From Saururus chinensis (lineage: Eukaryota; Streptophyta; Magnoliopsida; Piperales; Saururaceae), in contig CP141149.1 in assembly GCA_035235625.1 (NCBI GenBank), forward strand, positions 405,001 to 469,000: DNA of 64,000 nucleotides. The letters run 5' to 3'. Shown in pieces: positions 35,208 through 44,413 of the stretch; within the stretch, counting starts at the first letter, position 1, and each line of letters begins with the position of its first letter. The notes beneath the pieces are model-generated. The model was not told the DNA's origin. It was given only the letters and a program-made list of their open reading frames with translations, and did not search any database. Both the position numbers and the translations under genes were made by a program.

Positions 35208-35560
35208 AAATATAGACTCATTTGCCTATGTAGAAAAGTAAAGACTCATGAATTCTAAGGATGTTAAATCCTTTTTTATATTAAAAAAGTAAAAAAGGTA
35301 AAAAATGTATATAATTAAAAAATATTAAAAAGTATAAATAATGTCTCTAAAGAGACGCCGAAAATGATGCCCCAAATTGGGATGCCACATGGAAATGACA
35401 CCTTGGTTACAAAAGCGAGGGCACCATTTCCGACAATTAAAGTGGCTAGGGGTGTAAACGAACAATATTTGTATAAGATCCCTAAACTCAGCTGGTTCAT
35501 TTTATTCGATTTAATAATTATTGTGTGGTTTAATGTTAACTTTGATTGGTTTTGAATTAA

Positions 35561-35975
35561 TTTTTGAAATTAAGGTGGCTAACAATGGTTTTAATCAAAT
35601 TTTCTTTACTTTGATGGTTTTTATGTTAATTTAAGCCAATACAATTTTTTTAGAATTTTTGACTATTTTTCCCAAAAAGTTAGGTGGCGGGACCCGCCCT
35701 GGGCCCCACATGTAAATTTGGGATGATAGGTCCCAAATGACCCTAACAACATCTTAAGATAGTAATTAAATGGTTCAAAATTTATAAACATCAATTTGGA
35801 CTTAAAATAAGCAACTTTTTTATTTTTAGTGTTATTTATAACCTACCTATTTGTTAGGCTACCCCAAAGCATATTATAAATAGAAAGACACAGTTACTTT
35901 CCCAATGGGAAACGGCTAGAATCTGGAGCTTAGGAGGCTCTAATCCCCATTTTCCAAAGAAGGAAAGGTGGTTAA
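35561..35975 (+). repeat. Decayed Del-type LTR, left part
   Basis: Shares the order of the intact LTR start (GGTTTTAATCAAA, GGCGGGACCCGCCCTGGGCCCCACATG, CCCAATGGGAAACGGC) at clearly lower similarity. It ends with the GTTAA duplication at 35971-35975, and the right half resumes at 40368. Confidence 0.7.
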
Positions 35976-36845
35976 TGTAAGGACCCTCATCTTTAAACCG
36001 GTTTTGGTTTTCTTTAATTATGGGTTATCGTGAGATTTACGTGTTTTCTGATCTTATTCGGTGATTTTGTAAATAAATAGAGTTTGTGATGGTTTTAACC
36101 AAAATTAACTTCAATATTAGTGGTTTTAAGTGATTTTAAACCAAATGTGAATTTTTGAGATTTTTTGGAATTTTCACTATTTTCCCAAAAATTAGGGTTT
36201 TGGCGGGACCCCTGTGGGCCCCACGGTCGAAAATTTTATTTTTGTGTCAAATGAACCTAGACATATACTTAAGGTCACACAAAAATTTTCAGAATTTTAT
36301 TAGGCTTAATTCGTGCTTAAATTTGCAAAATAACCACTTTTAGCCTACTTTTCATATGTACACCCCAAAACTTACCTATGCCTACCCCAACCCTTACTAT
36401 AAAAGGGCAAACCAGAGCCATTTCCATTTTTGGGAATAGGCTAAGGAAGGAGGTCTGGCCTAATCCCCACTTAGGCCCGAATTAGAAGCCGATTAAGGTA
36501 AGCTTGCTCTAATTAAGCACTAATCCATGGCTTTTCTCTTAATTTCTTCCAAATCTACCATTTTCCCCTTGATTCAATTTGTTTTTGACCATCAAAAGCT
36601 ACTAATTTGTGTTTTACTACAAACCCTAACATTCAAAATTCGATTTTTACTACCAACAAGCCCTAGATCTAAGATTTAATTAAGGATTTCTTAAGTAAAT
36701 CGATTTCTATTGGTGTTTGATTCAAACTCATTGTGTTTTCAAGGATTTCAAGAAGGGTGACTCTTCAATCCGAGCTTAATCAAGTGCTCCTTGACTCTTC
36801 AAACTCATTGTGTTTTCAAGGATTTCAAGAAGGGTAACACTTCAA

Positions 36846-37876
36846 ATCCACATCTAGCACCCTAATCATCATCAAAAGTCCTCCTTGACTTCCAGAATAT
36901 CAAACCAAACCATAATAATGCAAAACCCTAAGAAATCGGGATTAAATAATTCCATTTTCTAATCTTACCATTAACACACTAAATCAAGCAAACCATTTCG
37001 AAATAAGCCAAAAATGAAGAGTTTTACCATGGATAAACAGAGATTTTGAAGACCCATTACCTCAGCACTTGATTAAGCTCGGATTGAAGAGTCACCCTTC
37101 TTGAAATCCTTGAAAATACAATGAGTTTGAATTAAACACCAATGGAAATCGATTTACTTAAGAAATCCCTAATTAAATCTTAGATCTAGGGCTTGTTGGT
37201 AGTAAAAATCGAATTTTGAATGTTAGGGTTTGTAGTAAAACACAAATCAGTAGCTTTTGATGGTCAAAAACGAATTGAATCAAGGGGAAAATGGTAGATT
37301 TAGAAGAAATTAAGAGAAAAGCCATGGATTAGTGCTTAATTAGAGCAAGTTTACCTTAATCGGCTTCTAATTCGGGCCTAAGTGGGGATTAGGCCAGACC
37401 TCCTTCCTTAGCCTATTCCCAAAAATGGAAATGGCTCTGGTTTGCCCTTTTATAGTAAGGGTTGGGGTAGGCAAAGGTAAGTTTTGGGGTGTAAATATGA
37501 AAAGTAGGCTAAAAGTGTTTATTTTGCAAATTTAAGCATGAATTAAGCCTAATAAAATTCTGAAAATTTTTGTGTGACCTTAAGTATATGTATAGGGTCA
37601 TTTGACACAAAAATAAAATTTTCGACCGTGGGGCCCACAGGGGTCCCGCCAAAACCCTAATTTTTGGGAAAATAGTGAAAATTCCGAAAAATCTCAAAAT
37701 TCACATTTGGTTTAAAATCACTTAAAACCACTAATATTGAAGTTAATTTTGGTTAAAACCATCACAAACTCTATTTATTTACAAAATCACCGAATAAGAT
37801 CAGAAAACACGTAAATTGCACGATAACCCATAATTAAATAAAAATCAAACCCGGTTTAAAGATGAGGGTCCTTACA
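36846..37876 (-). repeat. Inverted copy of LTR 5' end (hairpin arm)
   Basis: Reverse complement of the LTR start: its terminus CCTTACA at 37876 mirrors TGTAAGG at 35976. The 37509-37697 minus-strand translation is nearly identical to the 36155-36343 plus-strand one (three substitutions in 62 residues seen), showing the arms are very similar. A junction of about 58 bp (36788-36845) repeats the CAAACTCATTGTGTTTTCAAGG block. Confidence 0.88.
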
Positions 37877-37965
37877 ATTAGGGTGTTAGATGTAGATTTG
37901 AAGTGCTATCTATGGTGTTTCGGTTTGGATTTGCGAAAGGAAGAAGATGACTGTTCTGCCGTGTT

Positions 37966-38070
37966 GGCGATCGATCGGCCTTGCAGGGCGATCGATCGGC
38001 TGAACTGAAAATTTCAAAATTTTGCGTGTAACCGATCGAACGGCCTGAAGGGCGATCGATCGGATACACA
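37966..38070. repeat. Paired GATCGATC palindromes in Del-type LTR
   Basis: GGCGATCGATCGGCC, GGGCGATCGATCGGCTG, then about 30 bp further ACCGATCGAACGGCC and GGGCGATCGATCGGA. The two-pair layout, and the GGCT..ACTG following the first pair, match the Athila LTR block at 7447-7555. Confidence 0.85.
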
Positions 38071-38869
38071 GAAAATTGCATGTTGAGTGTATGATGCCTA
38101 TTTTGATGATTCCACTTTGGCTTGCCAATTTTATACGAATGTGGAGTGTTTTAAGCTATGTTAGGCTACTGGAAATGTATGCTATTGAGTTTATGAAGTT
38201 GAGATATATGCTTAGTGATGGTGGAATGACTTATGTTTTGTGGCATGATGTTGGAATCGTTATTTTGAAATTATGAATAGTTGTTTCCCTTTGGTTAAGC
38301 ATATTTCAAGAGGGACTACAATCATTGTTGGATAGATTTGTCATGATAAATTGTGATTAATGGTGTGTGAATGTTGGTGAATACCATGACTCAATGATGG
38401 AATGAGTGATGTTATAGGTGTTTAGCCTTTGTGGTTGAGTTTTAAATCTAGCTAAGATTTCAACGATTCTTCTACTATGATTTCCGTTGGAATTCATGTT
38501 TAGGTAGAAATTCACATGTGTAGTGTGGTAGTGAGTTGATTTTCAAGCATGTTAATATGCATCATGTGAAAGGCTTCTACTAGTTACACACACACACATG
38601 TGGGGGTTAAATGATGATGTTGAAGCTTAATATCGTGATTATGAATGATGCATTAGGGGCTGGTGAGAGCACTTATCATGATTAGGGTTCATGTATGCTT
38701 TGCCCACGCATGTACCATGTTGCACGCATCATGAAAATGGATTTCCAATTGAGGCTTCATCGTGATTAATCGAATTTGACCGATTGGATGCAATGTGATG
38801 GAATTGCGTGCCGGGTTTATCGGTCGTGGATTAATCGCAAGTTGATTGGTCCGAAAGGACATATTTTGA

Positions 38870-38945
38870 TTTGAAGTTCCTGTGTGGAACGATTTGAAGT
38901 TCCTGTGTGGAACAATTTGGAGTTCCTGTGTGGAACGAGTGCACT
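38870..38945. repeat. Three copies of a 22-23 bp unit
   Basis: ATTTGAAGTTCCTGTGTGGAAC three times in tandem; other LTRs of the family have a single copy at this place (for example reversed near 20060). Confidence 0.85.
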
Positions 38946-39354
38946 CCCCGGGTTGAGTCTTGTTTAATGGAATGATGTGGGGACGAGTTGTGTACTTGTC
39001 TTGCGGATATGTGAGAATATCATTATGTGTGTCATCTGGACCCTGAGAATCCAGTGTGGTAGGCCGTGTGCACCCCGCTACCACGTGTTCTAGGGTTCTC
39101 TGTGTGAGAACTCGGGCTCTTCCCTCCGCAGGAGATGTCCCTGGGCGAACACCCCTGCTCTAGATTCTCTGTGAGAATGGGACATCCTTGGCCAGGATCG
39201 TCCAGGGCGAGCAGTATTAGGGATTGACAACCCCGATCTTTCTTGAATTCTTGTGTAGAATTTTATACCATGACACGCCTTCGTAGCCTTGTCTATGCTC
39301 CCGTCTGTGTGACATTAATGTGTGATTACTCCTTGATGGAGGTTGATTGTGATG

Positions 39355-39735
39355 ATGCTATGCATGTGGATTATGTATGTTAGAGATACATCCATGCATG
39401 CTGATTTTGATGTTATGCATGTGGATTATGTATGTTAGAGATACATCCATGCATGCTGATTTTGATGTTATGCATGTGGAATATGTATGTTAGAGATACA
39501 TCCATGCATGTTGATGTTGATGTTATGCATGTGGAATATGTATGTTAGAGATACATCCATGCATGTTGATTTTGATGTTATGCATGTGGAATATGTATGT
39601 TAGAGATACATCCATGCATGTTGATGTTGATGTTATGCATGTGGAATATGTATGTTAGAGATACATCCATGCATGTTGATTTTGATGTTATGCATGTGGG
39701 AATATGTATGCTAGAGATACATCCATGCAGGTTGA
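39355..39735. repeat. 55-bp LTR minisatellite, about seven copies
   Basis: Units with ATGTATGTTAGAGATACATC and CATGCATGTTGATTTTGATG; the core recurs at about 39381, 39436, 39491, 39546, 39601, 39656 and 39711, a strict 55-bp period. Confidence 0.9.
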
Positions 39736-40367
39736 ATTATGCATTTTTATGCAGTGTTAAGTGATATGAATGTGTGATCAGAAAGTGATGCACCATGTAA
39801 ATCTTTGATCTGAAATGATCTCATTTCTAAGCTATCGTATTTTCTACGTTGACAGTGATATTAAAACCATTGCTGAGTGTTAAAACTCACCCCTCTTTTG
39901 TGTTTTGATTTGGGGCTGCGTGGTACGACACGTAGACGGACAGGATTGCCTTTTTGAGGAAAGGTCAGAGGTAGCTTGGGTGTGATGATGGAGATCGTTG
40001 CGTGACTTATCATCGTTTCTTTCATGCTTTATGTTCGAACCTTTGTGTAGGGTTCTTGTTGTGGTTTTATGTCACATGTTACAGTTATGTTTGCTTATGA
40101 CTTATTTTGAGCCGGTATGGGCTTTACTTAAACTAAGTTTGTGGGTTTGAGATTGTTGTTTACTTTGTGTTAAGCAACACCTTTCCTTTCCCTTTTATTT
40201 ACTCTTGCTCAAAGGATTGTGCGCACTCCGTGTTGCTGTTAATCGCCCGTGGTTAGGGATTAAGTCTTCCGCTAGAATTGTTTCTCAATTTCACTTCGTC
40301 GCCCCCGCGCGCTTGACCGGCCCTTGGACCGGGTTCGGCTCGGGTCGGGCATCGCCGGGGCGTGACA

Positions 40368-41199
40368 GTTAAGGTAAAGATTAGCTTAATCTTTCACTAA
40401 TTTGTTAGGGTTTCTCCTAAACCTTCCAAATCTCTTCTTTTACCAAGGTTTAATCTTGATTTCTACCCATAAAACTACTGATTTTAATCGCTATTTCAAA
40501 CCCTTGTGAAAAGATTTTCAATTTTGAACTTAATAAACCCTAGATTTACAAGTTTTCTAGTGATTTAGGCATTTGTAATCATATTTATCCAAGTATTAAC
40601 AAAAACCCTCTTGTGGGTAGGATTTGGAGGTGTTGGAGCATCAATTTCAAGTTAAGAAAGTCACTGAAGGTAAGAGATTTTGTCCTAAATAGATCTGTGA
40701 TTTTAGATTTGATGTTTAATGGAGTTTATGTGGGTTTTCATGGAGTTGAGCTTTAATGGCAGATTTAGAAAAAGCTTAATATTCTTATGATTTCTTTGTG
40801 TTTTTTGTTGTAGATGGCTAGATTTACTGTTTCTTAAGCTTGGATTTCATTATTATGAAGTTTGGGAGTGAGATTTGAAGGTTTGAGATTTATGCGCATT
40901 TTTGGTTTTGAATTCAAAATGGGGAAGATGAACTAGAACATCTATTTAGGCATTCGAATGACCATGCAGGCTGATTAAATGGCCCGTTAGAATGGCCTTG
41001 CAGGGCGTTCGAAATCCAACACAATAGTTTTGTGGTTTTGGTTATTTTGCTCATTTTTCATGTATTCTTCTTAAGTAATATGTCTTATGATTATGATGAG
41101 TAATGTATGCCAGACAACGCTACTGGAAGGGTATGAATTTGATGTTGGAAGCTATGGTGAATATTTGAGTATTATGTGAATTACATGTTATTCGGTTAA
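40368..41199 (+). repeat. Decayed Del-type LTR, right part
   Basis: Continuation of 35561-35970 after the solo LTR. It carries diverged relatives of the paired palindromes (CATTCGAATGACCATGCAGG, GGCCTTGCAGGGCGTTCG near 40960-41010). It is cut at 41200 by the CACTA end. Confidence 0.68.
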
Positions 41200-42850
41200 C
41201 ACTACAACAAAAAAGACTTTTAGCTACGCATTGCTAATAGCCCCAAAAGCGTCACTAATGACTAATAGTGACACATAAAAAATGTTGCTAAAAGCATCAC
41301 ACAAAGTGTTGTCGCTATTGTGTATTAGCAATGCATAATAAAAAGCATCGCTAATAGTGCCTATTAGCTATGCATAGTTATGTGTCACTTTCAGTAAAAC
41401 TATGTTGCTAATAGCGCTTAATTTTTTGTGTTATTAGCGACGTTATTATATACATCGATAAAAATTAAACTACTTTAAAAAAATAATAAAATAACTCATT
41501 AGCCATTGGGGAAAGGAGAGGGGGGCGGAGGACGACAGGGCACTGGAATCCAGCCCCTCTCCTTCCCTGTCCTCTGAAAATCAGAGGAAGGGGAGCAGGA
41601 GGACGGGAACGGAAGTGCCGTCCTCCAGACCCTCACTCCCCTGTGCCGCCCCCATCCTCTGATTTGGAGAAGGACGGGGATTGCAGTGGGAGGGGGGCAG
41701 GAGGGCTGGAGGACAACAATGCCCTCCTAGTCCCCCCTCTCCCCGGCTTTGCCCCCCTCCTCCCCCACCCCCTCCTCTGACAATCAATGGGGGGAAGGGA
41801 GGAAGGGGGGACCGGGAGGGGGGGGTGGGGGACAAAGGATGATGCCATGGCGCCCCAGCTCCGCCCCACTCTACCTCCTCTAAAAATCGAGGGGGAAAGG
41901 GGGGAAGATGGGGAGAGGGGGACCGGAGAGGGGTGGGGGATGGAGGACGACACCATCGCCCTCCTACTCCGCCCCCCTCTCCCCGCTCCCCGCTCCACCC
42001 TCCCCCCCCTCCTCTGGTTTTCAGAGGGGGGGGGGGAGGGGTGGAGCAAGGGTGAGAGGGAGGATAGCGCCGCCACTGTCCTTCGGCCCTCAACCCACCT
42101 CCTGGTCCCCCCTCTTCCCGGTTCTGTGCCGTCCTTCCCCCCAACGCCCTCCCCCCCACCCTCCTCTAAAAATCAGAGGAAGGGGGGAGGAGGGGGTGGA
42201 GAAGGGGTACTTGAGCAGGGGGAGGTGGGGTGGAGGATAGAGTAGGGTGGAGCGGGAGGACGATAGCGGCGCCGCCATCCTTGGGCTCCCTTCGGCCCCC
42301 CATCCCCCTCCTTTGAAAATCAGAGGAAGAGGGGGGAGGAGGGGGAGAGGGGGGACCGGAGATGCAAGGAGAGTGGGGGCGGAGGAGGGGGAGGGTGGAG
42401 CCGGGGTGGGGCACATGATGGCTAGGGGTGGGGCACAGGAGGGGAGGAGTGGTGGATAGAGGCGGACCGGCAGCATCAGGCAATAGACGGCGGAAATGGG
42501 TTGCGGATAGGAGGCGAATGACATAATTCAAAGGGGGGGAGGAGAGGAGTGGGTTGGGAGCCGCGTGGGCGATTAAATGACCCACACGGACAAAATCACC
42601 TGCACGGGGCAAAAATTTTGCCCCACACAAGCAAATTTCACATGGCACACACGCGAAACTTTCGTGCACGCGCCTTCTTTCTAACGATGCTTAGATAGCA
42701 TTGCAAATGATATTCATTTAAGCATCACAAAAATAATTCTTTTAACGACACTTTAGTAACCATCACAACGATTACAATATTTACGACATTCTTATAATGT
42801 CGCCAATTGCATTAATTTACGCTTATAAATAAGCTTCGCAAAAACTATCT
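41200..42850 (+). mobile_element. CACTA (En/Spm) element, left end and interior
   Basis: CACTACAACAAAAAAG at 41200 is a typical CACTA terminal inverted repeat, preceded by TAA as possible 3-bp duplication. Subterminal short repeats follow (TTGCTAATAGC, GTCACTAATGAC, TTGCTAAAAGCATC, 41220-41460), and similar TTAACGACACTT/TTTACGACATT motifs appear at 42690-42800. The interior 41500-42560 is G/C-rich low-complexity DNA. No right terminus (GTTGTAGTG) was found and no transposase text, so this is a non-autonomous or truncated copy. Confidence 0.72.
41571..42327. repeat. Array of palindromes CCTCTGAAAATCAGAGG
   Basis: Seven occurrences, perfect or degenerate, at about 41571, 41657, 41774, 41877, 42011, 42162 and 42309. 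Each has CCTCC-type sequence on the left and GGAGG-type on the right, so the stems extend well beyond the core. Long overlapping proline/glycine-rich frames on both strands are by-products of this composition. Confidence 0.75.
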
Positions 42851-42857
42851 TATTTGT

Positions 42858-43165
42858 ACTCCCCCCCTCTCCATCTCTCTCTCTACCCTCTCTCCCTCTC
42901 CTCCCTCCTCTCTCCTCTTCTCTCTCCTCTCTCCTCTCACTCTCCTCTCTCTCTCCTCTCACTCTCCTCTCTCTCACCTCTCTCTCTCTCTCTCTCTCCT
43001 CCCTCTCTCCTCTGTTACCCCCTCTCTCTCCTCTATCTACCCCTCTCTCTCCTCTCCTCCCTCTCTCATCTTCTCTCACCCTCTCTCTCCCTCTTCCCTC
43101 TGCCTCTCCACTCTCTCTAGCCTCTCGCTCTCCTCCCTCTCTCCCTCCCCTCTCTCCTCTCCCTC
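42858..43165. repeat. CT-rich simple sequence
   Basis: About 300 bp of CTCTCC/CTCTCT on the + strand (GA on -). About 0.8 kb upstream of the SPB1 start codon. Confidence 0.9.
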
Positions 43166-43806
43166 ACTACAATCAACCATCACAACTCGGTAGCTCTTGA
43201 CGGTGACGACCAAGATTGGCTCTAGACGCCAATGGTGGAGATTGGCTCTCGAATTCCAACAGTGACCTCCACCTCTCAACAGCATCCTACGGCATTAAAG
43301 GTAATTTTTTTTCTGGCTTTACATACCTTATCATTTCAAAGATTTTCATTATGTGATTTTTTGATTTGGATCTTGAAAAGTTCGGTAGAAATAAATTTCC
43401 TTATCAAGTTTGGTCCATTTTATGTCGATTTAAGGGCATGTTTTTTATTTTGTGTTATATAATCAAGAGGTCAAGACTGCATACATATTAGTGTATCCGT
43501 CGAGATAGAAATGGATGAATATTTTATATATATATTATAGACAAAGTATGGATAAATAATATAATTATGTAAAAACGACTGACATGGATAGCCTCTGTCT
43601 GTATATCTATGCCCATGTCTATATCCGTATATCTATGCCCATGTCTATATCCGTATCATGTGTATCGGTATGCCGGACGCAAAATAGATGTTGGAGATGC
43701 TGTAAGGACTCGTTTTCATGTTCATCCGTTTCGGGCCTAGCACAGCTACCGTTATGTGCCGCGTTTGGCAACTCGACCAACTGAGTCCTCGTTAAGTTTT
43801 TCTCTA
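43166..43806. other. Upstream region of SPB1
   Basis: No gene recognised. It includes a 26-bp tandem duplication (GTATATCTATGCCCATGTCTATATCC twice, about 43601-43655). Confidence 0.6.
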
Positions 43807-43814
43807 AAACCCTA
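43807..43814 (+). promoter_or_regulatory. Telo-box in SPB1 promoter
   Basis: AAACCCTA 126 bp before the start codon. The telo-box is a recurrent promoter element of plant ribosomal-protein and ribosome-biogenesis genes, which fits the product. No clear TATA box was seen nearby. Confidence 0.65.
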
Positions 43815-43939
43815 GGAAGGATCAAATCTCCCCGCGGCGCTCCCTCCTAACTCAATTTCCTCCTCCTCCTTGGGTGTTCTCATCCCTGCACTACCCTGAT
43901 TGATTGTGACAGAAACACGAGAGGAGGAGGAAAGCGAGA

Positions 43940-44413
43940 ATGGGGAAGGCCAAAGGGAAGCATAGGTTGGACAAGTACTACCACCTGGCCAAGGAGCAGG
44001 GCTACCGCTCCCGTGCCGCCTTCAAGCTCCTCCAGCTCGACGCCAAGTTCCGCTTCCTTCCCTCCGCCCGCTCCGTCCTCGACCTGTGCGCTGCCCCCGG
44101 TAGCTGGCTCCAGATCGCCGTAGCCCGCGTACCCGTCGGCTCCTTCCTCCTAGGAGTGGACCTCGTCCCTATCCGCCCCATCCGCGGCGCCCTCTCCATT
44201 GCCCAGGACATCACCACCCCCGACTGCCGCGCCTCCATCAAGCGCCTCATGTCCCAGCACGGGTGCCCCGCCTTTGACGTGGTCCTCCACGATGGCTCCC
44301 CCAACGTCGGTGGCCGCTGGGCCCAGGAGGCCACCGGCCAGGCCGCCCTTGTACTGGACTCCGTCAAGCTCGCCTCAGAGTTCCTCTGTCCCAAAGGCAC
44401 CTTTGTCACCAAA
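43940..44413 (+). CDS. SPB1: SPB1 exon 1 (codons 1-158)
   Basis: 474 bp ending in phase 0 at AAA|GTAATT. It holds the AdoMet motif and three of the four catalytic residues. It is far richer in G and C than later exons. The frame would continue a few codons into the intron to a stop at 44441-44443. Confidence 0.95.

Larger units (their letters stand above)
35976..40367 (+). mobile_element. Solo Del/Tekay-type LTR with internal inverted duplication
   Basis: Begins TGTAAGGACCC and ends GGGGCGTGACA, flanked by perfect GTTAA duplications (35971-35975, 40368-40372). Forward segments 35976-36787 and 37877-40367 belong to one LTR; between them sits a reverse-complement copy of the LTR's first kilobase (36846-37876). 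A TATA box (CTATAAAAGGGC) lies near 36406. No gag, pol or primer site is present. Total 4.39 kb instead of 3.38 kb, the excess explained by the inverted copy. Confidence 0.88.

Noticed and set aside
39355-39735. Regular repeat array considered as CRISPR
   Set aside because: The whole 55-bp unit is repeated with no unique spacers, in a plant LTR.
41581-42669. Long overlapping frames on both strands (up to 192 codons), proline- and glycine-rich
   Set aside because: They arise from G-run/C-run low-complexity DNA in the CACTA interior; no domain, and equally open on both strands.
42792-43120. Arg/Glu-rich and Ser/Leu-rich frames
   Set aside because: Direct translation of the CT/GA simple repeat.
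43164-43171. CACTACAA considered as the right end of the CACTA element
   Set aside because: It is in the same orientation as the left end; a right terminus should read TTGTAGTG.
44002-44412. 136-codon minus-strand frame
   Set aside because: Shadow of SPB1 exon 1; GC-rich third positions keep the antisense frame open.
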